Shown here: positions 1 through 9,013 of the stretch, piece after piece | Layout of the letters: each line of letters opens with the position of its first letter | Position numbering within the stretch: the first letter of the stretch is position 1 | Source of the DNA: Lachnospiraceae bacterium | GTDB lineage: Bacteria > Bacillota > Clostridia > Lachnospirales > Lachnospiraceae | Length of the DNA: 64,000 nt | Assembly: GCA_024697595.1 (NCBI GenBank) | Contig: JAILFK010000010.1 | Location: 62,001-126,000 of the forward strand | Direction of reading: 5' to 3' | Made by a program: the position numbers and the translations under genes | The notes under the pieces: model-generated | Told to the model about the DNA's origin: nothing | The model's database searches: none | The model's input: the letters and a program-made list of their open reading frames with translations, nothing else

Positions 1-465
1 ACTAGCCAAAACAAATTCCATAACAGCGTCTGAAACACCAGCTCCTGTATCTATTATTATAACATCACATAAGTTATTTAAAGATGAAATATTATGAACC
101 AAATAGCTAATCTGATCTTTTGATAAATTATTTAATCCAACAATTCCTGATCCACCGGAAATAAAACCTATTCCATTAGGCCCTTCAGTTATTATTTCAT
201 CAATACTTTTTCCACCATATATCAGATCACTCAAATTATATTTAGGAACAGTACCAAACATAACTTCTACATTTGCCAAGCCAAAATCAGCATCAAGAAT
301 AATCACTTTCTGCCCCTTTGCCTGAAACCACGTTGCTAAATTAACAGCCATATTAGACTTGCCAACTCCGCCTTTTCCACTAGTTATTGTTATAACTCGA
401 GCGTTTCGAATATTATTTTGATTTTTTAACTTTATAACATTTCTTAATTGTTCGGCCTGATCCAT
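1..465 (-). CDS. flhG: FlhG/YlxH, MinD-like flagellar number regulator (N-terminal 155 residues, cut by window edge)
   Basis: The N-terminal 155 codons of a MinD/ParA-family ATPase are visible; the rest lies beyond base 1. The ATG at 465 follows the flhF stop (466-468) with no gap. After a short Gln/Asn-rich leader comes the deviant Walker A motif SGKGGVGKS, then the switch-type sequence LDADFGLAN (Walker A'), both diagnostic of the MinD/FlhG group. Further on is VIIIDTGAGVSD (Walker B). In this family FlhG works with the GTPase FlhF to set the number and site of flagella. Its position directly after flhF supports FlhG rather than a division-site MinD. Confidence 0.93.
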   Translation of the reverse strand, partial: MDQAEQLRNVIKLKNQNNIRNARVITITSGKGGVGKSNMAVNLATWFQAKGQKVIILDADFGLANVEVMFGTVPKYNLSDLIYGGKSIDEIITEGPNGIGFISGGSGIVGLNNLSKDQISYLVHNISSLNNLCDVIIIDTGAGVSDAVMEFVLAS

Positions 466-1926
466 CTATTGACCTCCCAACAAAGTTTTAACCAACCATT
501 GTGTATTAAGTACATCAATATCGTTTGGCACATTCTGTCCTGTAGTGATATAAGAAACATCCGCCCCTGTATATTGTCTAATATTATAAATATTTCCATA
601 GGCGCTTGTCTCATCTAATTTAGTGAAAATCAAATCGTATTCACCAAATGTTTTGTATGTATCCACAATAGCTTTTAAATCCTTATATTTAGTAGTTGCA
701 CTCAACACAAGATATACTTCTTTATCATAATTATCAGGCAACTTATCTATAAGTTTTGCCATATCGCTTCTTTGCTCTTCGTTCTTATGCGAAAATCCAG
801 CTGTATCAACAAATACCACATCAAAATTAGAATATTTTTCAATTTCTTTTTCTATATCATCAGGTGAATATACTATAGACATAGGTATCTCTAATATATC
901 TGCATAATTTTTCAATTGATCTGTGGCAGCAATTCTATAAGTGTCTGCAGTGAGTAATGCAACATTTTTGTCCTCTTCTATTTTAAACTTAGAGGCAATT
1001 TTGGCTATAGTTGTAGTCTTTCCTACTCCTGTTGGACCAATAAAAAATACAACCTTAGGTTTCCTCTTAGAGATTTCCACAACTTTAGGCTGACCCATTT
1101 TTAAAATCATTTTCTGATAAGCATTTGAAATTAAATACTGTAGCCCATCTGTGCTATGAGAAATCTTTTCCATATCATCAATCAATTGATTGATATATAT
1201 CTCATCTACCTCATTGTCCAAAAGTACCTTATATAGCATCTTGAAAAAAGCTTGGCTCTCTTGCCGCTCATCTATATTGGCACCTTTATCAAAAGCTTTA
1301 TATTCATTATAATTTCCAACCGGTGCCTCCTTTAACAAGGATACATCCGAAATCTCATCAATATTTTCCACAAAATCCATATTGGCCAATCTGTTAAATG
1401 ATTCTTGAGGTTTTGCATTATCTTTAGGCATATGTTTTTTCTGAACATCAACAGCTTGGCTTAAGCTATCATTTTTTATTATTTTGCTTTCAGAATTATT
1501 CATCACTTGATTAACAGCAGCAAAGGCATCCTTTAAATCTGATTCATTTACATTTGAAAATGCACTTACATCATTATTAACAGCAACTTTATTATCTGCC
1601 CTATACGAAAATTCATTCTGCGAAATCGGTGGAATTGTAATATCCTCATCCGCCACCGCATCAAAATTGGACTTTTTGGTGTTATTTTTTACAGGCTCAG
1701 ATGCCGCACTATTGCCAGCATTATCATTTACACTAAATGACTTTGGTGGCATAACGTCATCTTCCAAAGCAGCAGTAACCTCATAAATATTACTTTTAAA
1801 TATGCCAATGAGGCCCTTTTGACGGACCTCTTTTATATTCATTATAACTACAGCTTCTCCCATTTCTGTCTTGGCTAAAGCTATAGCTTCATCTTTAGTT
1901 TTTCCTTGAAACTTTTTAATAATCAT
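466..1926 (-). CDS. flhF: FlhF, SRP-type GTPase for flagellar placement
   Basis: Encodes 486 residues. The first 50 residues match the FlhF N-terminal domain (MIIKKFQGKT start). A long, low-complexity Asn/Ser/Asp-rich linker runs to about residue 200, then come the N domain and the G domain. G1 is GPTGVGKTTT near residue 297, G3 is DTAGFS, and G4 is TKLDE. FlhF is an SRP/FtsY-related GTPase that recruits the first basal-body parts to the membrane in many bacteria. It abuts flhA (stop 1927) and flhG with no spacer, so the three are translationally linked. Confidence 0.95.
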   Translation of the reverse strand: MIIKKFQGKTKDEAIALAKTEMGEAVVIMNIKEVRQKGLIGIFKSNIYEVTAALEDDVMPPKSFSVNDNAGNSAASEPVKNNTKKSNFDAVADEDITIPPISQNEFSYRADNKVAVNNDVSAFSNVNESDLKDAFAAVNQVMNNSESKIIKNDSLSQAVDVQKKHMPKDNAKPQESFNRLANMDFVENIDEISDVSLLKEAPVGNYNEYKAFDKGANIDERQESQAFFKMLYKVLLDNEVDEIYINQLIDDMEKISHSTDGLQYLISNAYQKMILKMGQPKVVEISKRKPKVVFFIGPTGVGKTTTIAKIASKFKIEEDKNVALLTADTYRIAATDQLKNYADILEIPMSIVYSPDDIEKEIEKYSNFDVVFVDTAGFSHKNEEQRSDMAKLIDKLPDNYDKEVYLVLSATTKYKDLKAIVDTYKTFGEYDLIFTKLDETSAYGNIYNIRQYTGADVSYITTGQNVPNDIDVLNTQWLVKTLLGGQ

Positions 1927-3975
1927 TTACGCTGTCACCATTCCCACTGAACTCAAGGCTACATCTGAATCAATTTCATTATAAGATATAACCACTAAAT
2001 CTTTTACATAATCCTCTGACATTTTCTTGAAATACATTCTCACTATAGGTGAAGTTATAACAATAGGTATCTTGCCTAATTCTTCAACTTTGGTTATCTG
2101 CTCACTTAAACTGTCCATAACTGCACTTATACGCTCAGGATCCAATGTAAGATATGCACCTTGCTCCGTTTGCTTAATTGAGCCCATAATCTCTTGCTCA
2201 ATCTTTGGATCTAAAGTAATACATGTGTTTTGAGCATTTGGTTCAAAATACCTGCTAGATATAGCTCTCTTTAATCCCTGTCTAACATATTCGGTAAGCA
2301 CATCCGTATCACGAGTTGTGGCCGCATGATCAGCAAGCACCTCAAAAATTGAAAGTAAATCTCTTATAGACACACCTTCTGACAATAAATTTTGTAAAAC
2401 TTTTTGAATTTCTCCCAATCCTAAAAGTTTTGGTGTGAGTTCGTCTACAAGAGCAGGATTTGTCTCTTTCAAATTGTTGACCAAATTCTGCACATCCTGT
2501 CGTGTCAACAATTCTGCAATATGTCTTCTTATGACTTCTGTCAAATGTGTCGCAATAATTGAAGGTGGGTCAACCACAGTATAACCTAAACTCTCAGCTC
2601 GTTCACGCTGAGCATCAGTAATCCAAAGAGCCGGCAAATCAAAGGATGGCTCCCTTGTCTCTATACCTGTGATTTCCTCTTCTACATATCCAGGATTCAT
2701 AGCCATATAATGGTCAAACATTATTTCACCAGCAGCCACCTGAATACCTTTTATTTTTATAATATATTGATTTGGATTCAACTGAATATTATCTCTAAGT
2801 CGAATAATTGGTACAACCGTACCAAGTTCTAAGGCAATCTGCCTTCGAATCATAACAACACGATCTAGCAAATCACCACCTTGATTCACATCTGCAAGAG
2901 GTATTATTCCATAACCAAATTCCAACTCGATAGGGTCCACCTGCAAAAGGGAAACCACATTTTCGGGTCGCCGAATCTCCTCAGCCTCAGACTCTTCCGC
3001 AGCAACTTCCTCCTCAATAGTCTCCTCGCCAATTGTTTTAGAAATAGAATTTCCTGCGATAATAAATACTGCTCCAAAAAGAATAAACAACACAGGATTC
3101 AATGGAGTAAAAATACCAAGGAACGCAAGTACCGCTCCAACAATGTATAACACTCTAGGAATACCGAATAGCTGTTTGATAAGAGTTCCACTAAAGTCAG
3201 CTTCCTTTGATCCCTTGGTAACCAAAATACCAGTTGATAGAGAAATCAAAAGAGAAGGAATCTGTGAAACCAAACCATCACCGATGGTCAAAATACCATA
3301 TTCCTGAAAAGCCGTCGCAAAATCAGCGCCTCCACGCCATACTCCCATAACTGTTCCACCTACAAGGTTGATAACAGTAATAATAAGACCTGCGGTGGCA
3401 TCTCCCTTTACATACTTTGTAGCACCATCCATAGAACCAAAGAAAGCTGATTCCTCTTGAATCTTATTTCTTCTTTGCTTAGCTTCTTCCTCTGTGATTG
3501 CTCCAGTATTCAAGTCGGCATCAATCGCCATCTGCTTACCTGGCATAGCATCAAGAGTAAATCTAGCAGAAACCTCAGCCACACGTTCAGAACCTTTGTT
3601 GATAACCATAAACTGAATCAATATCAATACAACGAAGATAATGGCACCGATAACCAAGTCACCGCCACCAACGAAGGTACCAAAGGTTTCAACCACGTTT
3701 CCAGGGCTTCCTGTTGTCAAAATCAAACGAGTAGACGATACATTCAGAGAAATTCTAAAAATTGTTGTAAATAGTAATAATGTTGGGAAGAATGACATAT
3801 CCAAAACTTCCTTAACAAACAATACATTTACCAAAATAATAAGCGCAATACTGATATTTAAAGCCAGCATCACATCTAATAAAATAGAAGGAATCGGAAT
3901 AATGAAAAAAAGTACAGCTGCCAGCAGATATGCAACTACTCCTACATCTGTAATCTTTATAGAAGATGTATTCAT
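1927..3975 (-). CDS. flhA: FlhA, flagellar export gate protein
   Basis: 682 residues, normal for FlhA. About eight membrane segments fill the first ~310 residues. The conserved cytosolic loop (FHIPEP region) has ARFTLDAMPGKQMAIDAD near residue 140. A charged linker rich in Glu (near 320-340) leads to the cytosolic ring domain that docks export substrates and chaperones. FlhA forms the nonameric ring of the type III export gate and takes part in proton-driven export. It is preceded by flhB after a 59-base gap and followed directly by flhF. The ATG at 3975 has an upstream AGGAGGAAC ribosome site. Confidence 0.97.
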   Translation of the reverse strand: MNTSSIKITDVGVVAYLLAAVLFFIIPIPSILLDVMLALNISIALIILVNVLFVKEVLDMSFFPTLLLFTTIFRISLNVSSTRLILTTGSPGNVVETFGTFVGGGDLVIGAIIFVVLILIQFMVINKGSERVAEVSARFTLDAMPGKQMAIDADLNTGAITEEEAKQRRNKIQEESAFFGSMDGATKYVKGDATAGLIITVINLVGGTVMGVWRGGADFATAFQEYGILTIGDGLVSQIPSLLISLSTGILVTKGSKEADFSGTLIKQLFGIPRVLYIVGAVLAFLGIFTPLNPVLFILFGAVFIIAGNSISKTIGEETIEEEVAAEESEAEEIRRPENVVSLLQVDPIELEFGYGIIPLADVNQGGDLLDRVVMIRRQIALELGTVVPIIRLRDNIQLNPNQYIIKIKGIQVAAGEIMFDHYMAMNPGYVEEEITGIETREPSFDLPALWITDAQRERAESLGYTVVDPPSIIATHLTEVIRRHIAELLTRQDVQNLVNNLKETNPALVDELTPKLLGLGEIQKVLQNLLSEGVSIRDLLSIFEVLADHAATTRDTDVLTEYVRQGLKRAISSRYFEPNAQNTCITLDPKIEQEIMGSIKQTEQGAYLTLDPERISAVMDSLSEQITKVEELGKIPIVITSPIVRMYFKKMSEDYVKDLVVISYNEIDSDVALSSVGMVTA

Positions 3976-4034
3976 ATTCCAGTTCCTCCTTTCTATAACA
4001 TAATAAAAATCTTAAAATCTATAACCATCTGACA

Positions 4035-5159
4035 CTATTGTCTCTTAGCATAAATGACAGCCAATACCTCTGCCACAGCCTGATATAATTCAGGTGGAAT
4101 TTCCTGTCCTACGTCAACAGTGCCATAAATCATTCTGGCCAATTTTTTGTTTTCAACTATTTCCACATTGCTCTCTTTCGCTTTCTCCTTAATTTTCTGA
4201 GCCAAAAAATCTTCTCCTTTGGCCAGAAGTACTGGAGCCGTCTCAGTTTCAGCATCATAACGGATAGCAACAGCAATATGAGTTGGGTTTGTGATTACCA
4301 CATCAGCTTTGGGCACATCTTGCATCATACGCCTTTGAGAGGCTTCTCTCATTCTCTGCCTTTGCTGTCCTTTAATCTGTGGATCTCCCTCGGTATTCTT
4401 ATATTCATCTTTGATCTCTTGCTTTGTCATCTTCATCTCTTCATTAAATTTATGTTTTTGATAAACATAATCTATGATTCCAATAACAAGATAAACAATA
4501 CTTATCTTGAGACCTGTATCAATAATAATATCTCCCATCAAGGCTATTCCTTGATTCAAGGATATATCATATAAAATAAACAAATTATTCGCTTGATCTC
4601 TAATATTTGAAAAAGCAACATAAAAGATCAAAACAATTTTTAAAACAGATTTAATCAGATTAAAAATGGATTCCTTCGATATAATTCTTTTAAATCCATT
4701 AATAGGATTAAATTTCTTAAAATCAGGTTTCATAGGTTTTGTGGAAACCTGCCATCCAACTTGAATAATGCTAATCAGAAGTGCTACAACAAATCCAATT
4801 ATCAAAAAAGGCGCCATAGCAACTAACATCTGAAGCAACGTATCTTTGATAATAATCGAAATCGTATGTACTGTTAAACCATCCCTACTTGTAGCTACAA
4901 TATCAGGAATCATTCCATACATCCAATGAAATATACTGATAAACTTTTCGCCTAAAAAGGAAACAAAAATCTTCAAACTTAAAAACATTGCTATCAATGT
5001 AGCAGCCGAATTAAGTTCCTGGCTTTTTGCTACCTTGCCTTCTTCTCTTGCATCCTTTAATTTCTTGGCTGTAGCTGGTTCAGTTTTCTCTCCGCCAGGA
5101 CCATCTTGCGCAAACCATTGCAGATCCAAAGGCAGTAATAAAACTCTATCTTCTATCAC
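4035..5159 (-). CDS. flhB: FlhB, export gate switch protein
   Basis: 374 residues starting at GTG (5159), two bases after the fliR stop. The N-terminal DLQWFA...GPGGEKTEPAT and KDAREEGKVAKS stretches are typical of FlhB. Four membrane segments follow. The cytosolic autocleavage motif NPTH is at residues 291-294, preceded by ADVVIT. In the family, self-cleavage between Asn and Pro switches the export apparatus from rod/hook to filament substrates, in concert with FliK (also in this locus). The GTG has only a distant purine-rich site, so translation may be coupled to fliR. Confidence 0.96.
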   Translation of the reverse strand: MIEDRVLLLPLDLQWFAQDGPGGEKTEPATAKKLKDAREEGKVAKSQELNSAATLIAMFLSLKIFVSFLGEKFISIFHWMYGMIPDIVATSRDGLTVHTISIIIKDTLLQMLVAMAPFLIIGFVVALLISIIQVGWQVSTKPMKPDFKKFNPINGFKRIISKESIFNLIKSVLKIVLIFYVAFSNIRDQANNLFILYDISLNQGIALMGDIIIDTGLKISIVYLVIGIIDYVYQKHKFNEEMKMTKQEIKDEYKNTEGDPQIKGQQRQRMREASQRRMMQDVPKADVVITNPTHIAVAIRYDAETETAPVLLAKGEDFLAQKIKEKAKESNVEIVENKKLARMIYGTVDVGQEIPPELYQAVAEVLAVIYAKRQ

Positions 5160-5161
5160 TT

Positions 5162-5941
5162 TCAGTACATTCCTTTTGTAAATTCTATCATCAATGTTCT
5201 CATCTCTTTAAAAACAAAATTTGCTATGTCAGGCAACATGAATACTGTGATAAATAGCACTGCCAAGCCTACTAAAAGTTTAAGCTGTATACCTACAGCA
5301 AACATATTCATCTGAGGAGCCACCTTGGCCATTACACCTAAAATCGCATTCAAAATCATAATACAAGCAAACACCGGTAGCACAATTCGAAAAGCTATGA
5401 TAAACAAATCTGCCATATATTTCGTCATTGACCCCAGCAGGGAATTCATATCAAAAACAGCTCCCCCAAGTGGAATCAGAGAAAAAGAATCTATAAATGC
5501 CCTTAATATGTACTGATACATATTAGATGTAATCATTAAAAGCAGTAAAAAATAATTATACATATTACCTGTCAACGCCACTTGTGAACCTGTAGCAGGA
5601 TCAAAGACAGCAGCCATGGAAATACCAATATCCATATCGATAATAGTTCCTGCAAATAAAATAATGGAACTACAAATATTTGCTGCAAAACCAATCAGCA
5701 AACCTGTAATTCCCTCTCTGAGTACTAATATGGCATACCCTATTTCAGACGTATATGTAGCTTCCTCTAGAGGGATTGTAAAATAAATTAAAATAGCAAG
5801 AAAAGCTGCCAAACCAGCTTTCACTCTTCCCGGCACATCTCGTCTACCATAAAACGGTGCTGTATATACAAAACAGGCAATCCTAACCAATATCAGCAAA
5901 AAATATTCTAATTTTATAAAATCAAAAGAATAATTAACCAT
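5162..5941 (-). CDS. fliR: FliR, export gate membrane protein
   Basis: 259 residues with about six hydrophobic segments, the usual size for FliR. The central region contains MDIGISMAAVFDPATGSQV, a well conserved FliR sequence. FliR joins FliP and FliQ in the helical core of the flagellar type III export gate in the inner membrane. It lies between fliQ (8 bases upstream) and flhB (2 bases downstream), the canonical order. The ATG at 5941 is preceded by a weak ribosome site. Confidence 0.95.
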   Translation of the reverse strand: MVNYSFDFIKLEYFLLILVRIACFVYTAPFYGRRDVPGRVKAGLAAFLAILIYFTIPLEEATYTSEIGYAILVLREGITGLLIGFAANICSSIILFAGTIIDMDIGISMAAVFDPATGSQVALTGNMYNYFLLLLMITSNMYQYILRAFIDSFSLIPLGGAVFDMNSLLGSMTKYMADLFIIAFRIVLPVFACIMILNAILGVMAKVAPQMNMFAVGIQLKLLVGLAVLFITVFMLPDIANFVFKEMRTLMIEFTKGMY

Positions 5942-5948
5942 AGTCTAA

Positions 5949-6218
5949 CTAGCCTAAGTAAACACTAAAATTTGACCATAAATTTGTCATAAAATCTGTA
6001 ATGTTATTCAAAATAAATGAGCCAAAAATTATAAGTCCAATAAATATACCCAATATCTTTGGCACAAATGTCAATGTCTGCTCTTGAATAGATGTAACAG
6101 TTTGAAAAATACTTACAACCAAACCAATAACTAAGGAAATAAGCAACATAGGTGCAGCGCATACTATAATTGTATAAATAGCATCTCTTGCTAAATCTAA
6201 AACTTGTCCTTCTGTCAC
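5949..6218 (-). CDS. fliQ: FliQ, export gate membrane protein (GTG start)
   Basis: 89 residues from a GTG at 6218, beginning (V/M)TEGQVLDLARDAI, the usual FliQ start and length. A longer frame could begin at a TTG at 6242, but that codon has no good ribosome site, whereas GAGGTGAT lies six bases before the GTG. Two membrane hairpin helices are present, with PMLLISLVIGLVVSIFQ as the first. FliQ packs around FliP/FliR in the export gate. The fliP stop (6251) lies 32 bases upstream. Confidence 0.92.
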   Translation of the reverse strand: MTEGQVLDLARDAIYTIIVCAAPMLLISLVIGLVVSIFQTVTSIQEQTLTFVPKILGIFIGLIIFGSFILNNITDFMTNLWSNFSVYLG

Positions 6219-6250
6219 AATAATCACCTCATTTTTTAACAATAATCACG

Positions 6251-7075
6251 TCAATAGAAAGTCTTCACCAGACCTCCGACCACTAAATTCCATCCATCTG
6301 CCAATACGAATAACAATATTTTAAATGGTAACGAAATGGTAGTAGGCGGTAACATCATCATACCCATGGACATAAGAACCGATGCCACTACCATGTCAAT
6401 AACTATAAACGGAACATATATTAAAACGCCAATAATAAATGCTGTTCTTAGTTCACTCACAATAAAACTTGGAACAAGTACAACAAATGGAACATCATCA
6501 TATTCTTCATATGTTGTGCCTGAAATCTCACAGAACATATTCAAGTCCTTTTCTTGTGTCTGCCCATACATAAACTGTCTAATAGGCTTTATGCCAACTT
6601 CAAACGCTTCTTCTTGGGTTATTTCACCTCTATCAAGAGGTTGAATAGCCTCTTCATTAATCTGAGTAAATGTAGGCCACATAATAAATAACGTCAAAAA
6701 CAGCGCCAATCCAATCAACACTTGATTAGGGGGTGCTGTCTGAGTACCTATGGCAGTCCGAACAAAATGCAACACGATTATGATTCTCGTAAAAGAAGTA
6801 AGCATAACCAAAATAGATGGAGCAAGTGATAGCACCGTAAGCACTAAAAGAATTCTAACAGTCGATGATAAATTTCCGCCCTCCGAGTCAAAACTCAAAG
6901 AAACTCCACCTTCACCAACTACAGAATCACTCGCATTTGGCGCATTTTCAGTCGCTCCATATTCTGCCGCATTTACTGTTGTTGAACTACAATAAAATAT
7001 TCCAATTGTAAGTATTACACTTGCAAATATCACGCTAAATAACACGTAACATTTTTTAAACTTGCTTAAATTCAT
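6251..7075 (-). CDS. fliP: FliP, export gate membrane protein
   Basis: 274 residues. The start carries a cleavable-type signal segment (residues ~9-37, ending near TVNAAEYG), as is usual for FliP. The conserved core follows: LTSFTRIIIVLHFVR, GTQTAPPNQVLIGLALFLT and, near the C-terminus, SVLMSMGMMMLPPTTISLPFK. FliP forms the pentameric centre of the FliPQR export gate. The downstream fliQ is close and the upstream fliO ends four bases before, so this is one continuous message. Confidence 0.96.
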   Translation of the reverse strand: MNLSKFKKCYVLFSVIFASVILTIGIFYCSSTTVNAAEYGATENAPNASDSVVGEGGVSLSFDSEGGNLSSTVRILLVLTVLSLAPSILVMLTSFTRIIIVLHFVRTAIGTQTAPPNQVLIGLALFLTLFIMWPTFTQINEEAIQPLDRGEITQEEAFEVGIKPIRQFMYGQTQEKDLNMFCEISGTTYEEYDDVPFVVLVPSFIVSELRTAFIIGVLIYVPFIVIDMVVASVLMSMGMMMLPPTTISLPFKILLFVLADGWNLVVGGLVKTFY

Positions 7076-7079
7076 TGTC

Positions 7080-7457
7080 TTACTTATCTGCCTTATGCTT
7101 CTTAAATTTTTTCAATATTTCATTGAAATCACCTTGAACTGTAGGTATATTCTCCTTGTCAAAATCAGGAACTTCCTTTAGTTCTTCAGTGGAAAGTTCG
7201 CCAAGTAAAGTTATATCGTTCTTGCTAACTGCAATAACGAAATAACGATCTTTTCCAGCTTTGACAAGCTGAACATACTTATCCGTTGTAAGTTTTAAGG
7301 TTTCAGCCACAGAAAGATTGTTGCTAATCGATTGAGTCTTTTGATAACCAGCAATCCATCTAGTTGTATAATAAGTCATGATCAATATCACGATAAAACA
7401 AAATACAACTATTACAAGTTGAAACAAACTCTCACCTGTTGAAGATAACAACATCAT
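7080..7457 (-). CDS. fliO: FliO, small export apparatus assembly protein
   Basis: 125 residues with one membrane helix near residues 10-30 (LVIVVFCFIVILIMTYYTTRW) and a short cytosolic domain containing RYFVIAVSKNDITLLGEL, the beta-rich FliO/FliZ-type motif. FliO helps the FliP complex assemble and is poorly conserved. The call therefore leans on position directly before fliP as well as on topology. Two Met codons (ATG ATG) open the frame; either could be used. Confidence 0.85.
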   Translation of the reverse strand: MMLLSSTGESLFQLVIVVFCFIVILIMTYYTTRWIAGYQKTQSISNNLSVAETLKLTTDKYVQLVKAGKDRYFVIAVSKNDITLLGELSTEELKEVPDFDKENIPTVQGDFNEILKKFKKHKADK

Positions 7458-7459
7458 AA

Positions 7460-7822
7460 TTAACCAATAACCTTCTTAACAGCCTCAAGTACTCTCTCAG
7501 CCTGGAAAGGCTTAACAATGAAATCTTTTGCGCCAGATTGAATAGCTTCAATAACCATAGCCTGCTGTCCCATAGCAGAGCACATGATAATGCACGCATC
7601 TGAATCCTTTTCTCTGATAGCCTTTAACGCCTCGATACCATCCATCTCAGGCATTGTGATATCCATAAGTACTAAGTCAGGCTTAAGTTCAGCATACTTG
7701 TCAACTGCAACCTTTCCATTTTCGGCTTCACCCACAACATTGTAACCATTCTTAGTAAGAATGTCCTTAATCATCATTCTCATGAAAGCCGCATCATCAC
7801 TAATTAAAATATTCTTTGCCAT
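7460..7822 (-). CDS. cheY: CheY, response regulator of the flagellar switch
   Basis: 120 residues, a single receiver domain with no output domain. Acidic pair DD (residues 9-10), phosphoacceptor Asp in LVLMDITMPEMDG (about residue 54), Thr/Ser switch in IIMCSAMG, and Lys in IVKPFQ (about 104) are all present. In Firmicutes this CheY is the one encoded within the flagellar operon between fliY and fliO, and it binds the switch proteins FliM and FliY. Both of those carry the N-terminal CheY-binding motif here. A GGAGAG ribosome site precedes the ATG. Confidence 0.95.
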   Translation of the reverse strand: MAKNILISDDAAFMRMMIKDILTKNGYNVVGEAENGKVAVDKYAELKPDLVLMDITMPEMDGIEALKAIREKDSDACIIMCSAMGQQAMVIEAIQSGAKDFIVKPFQAERVLEAVKKVIG

Positions 7823-7845
7823 TTTTTCTCTCCTTGTGTCTAAAG

Positions 7846-9009
7846 TTATTTCATTATCTCGGTAATTCTAATACCGAATGATTCTTCAATTACTACTACT
7901 TCACCTTTTGCAACATACTTACCATTGACAAGCACATCTATAGGTTCACCAGCTATTTTATTTAATTCTATAATAGTTCCTGGTGCAAAGTCCAGTATAT
8001 CTTGAATAGATTTATGTGTTCTTCCCAACTCAACTGTAACTTCAAGGGGAACATCCATAATCAAATCAATATTTTCTGGTTGGTATGGCGGTTGATAACT
8101 GCCAGTAAAAGGTTGAAACTGTGCAGCTTGCACATTAACCTGTGGTTGTGGATAAGGCTGTGCGTACTGCATCTGTGCCTGCTGCATATAAGGTTGTCCT
8201 TGAGGCGCAGCCTGCGGCGCCGGCTGTGGTGCCGGTTGTGGCGCAGCTTCAGGCGCTGGTGCTGGAGCAGGAGCCGGTGCTGGTTCCTCTGCTGTCGGTC
8301 CGTCATCAATAGTTGAAGCCGAATCGTTCTCCATATTGCTCATTACATTATTGCACATTTCCTTGGCAAGTGAAATAGGATATAGCTGCATAATTTCACT
8401 ATCTACCAAATCACCAATCAACAACTTGAATGTAATCTTAACAAACTTTTCATGTAAAAAGTCTGCTATATCACCACCATCTACAGATTCTGTCAAATCC
8501 ACTAAATCCGATGAAGGTGGACTGATATCAATCATATGATCTAACATTGATGAAAGCGATGTGGCTGATGATCCCATCATCTGATTCATTGCCTCGCTTA
8601 TGGCGCTTAAATGAATCTCTCCAACCTCTTCATCAGTGCTCGTTCCCTCGCCACCCATCATTAGGTCTGTAATTATTTTAACATCATCTTCCTTTAAAAC
8701 CAAGATGTTACTTCCATCTAGACCTTTGGTGTATGCAATTCGAACGACAACACACGGTTTTTCATAAGCTTCTGAGATTTCATCCCAGTCAGCAACCGTA
8801 ACTACAGGTGTTGATATTTCTACTTTTTTATTAACGAGAGAGAACAACGTTGTAGCTGCCGTACCCATACTGATATTAGCAACTTCACCAATTGTATCAA
8901 TCTCTTCACTAGTAAGTCCCTCTGAATCACCTGCGTCTGTAGACGCCTCAGCGCCTCCACCATTTAGGAGTGCATTGATTTCTTCTTGAGACAATACTCC
9001 GTCACTCAT
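7846..9009 (-). CDS. fliY: FliY, C-ring protein with CheC phosphatase-like and FliN domains
   Basis: 387 residues. The N-terminus (LSQEEINALLN) is the CheY-P docking motif. A CheC-like domain follows with two active-site-type helices, EVANISMGTAATTLF (near 42) and EIHLSAISEAMNQMMGS (near 125), each with the E-x2/3-N pattern of CheY phosphatases. A Pro/Ala/Gln-rich linker (about residues 240-305; DNA 8090-8290) joins the C-terminal SpoA/FliN domain, which holds the conserved VELGRTHKSIQDILDFAPG. This architecture matches Bacillus FliY: C-ring component plus CheY-P phosphatase. Coupled to fliM, whose stop is five bases upstream. Confidence 0.95.
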   Translation of the reverse strand: MSDGVLSQEEINALLNGGGAEASTDAGDSEGLTSEEIDTIGEVANISMGTAATTLFSLVNKKVEISTPVVTVADWDEISEAYEKPCVVVRIAYTKGLDGSNILVLKEDDVKIITDLMMGGEGTSTDEEVGEIHLSAISEAMNQMMGSSATSLSSMLDHMIDISPPSSDLVDLTESVDGGDIADFLHEKFVKITFKLLIGDLVDSEIMQLYPISLAKEMCNNVMSNMENDSASTIDDGPTAEEPAPAPAPAPAPEAAPQPAPQPAPQAAPQGQPYMQQAQMQYAQPYPQPQVNVQAAQFQPFTGSYQPPYQPENIDLIMDVPLEVTVELGRTHKSIQDILDFAPGTIIELNKIAGEPIDVLVNGKYVAKGEVVVIEESFGIRITEIMK

Positions 9010-9013
9010 GTGA

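Noticed and set aside
3641..4003. 120-codon plus-strand frame opposite flhA
   Set aside because: Antisense shadow of a clear FlhA coding region; no ribosome site and no family resemblance.
8090..8316. Repetitive GC-richer stretch with frames on both strands
   Set aside because: It encodes the Pro/Ala/Gln linker of FliY; the other frames are basic low-complexity shadows.
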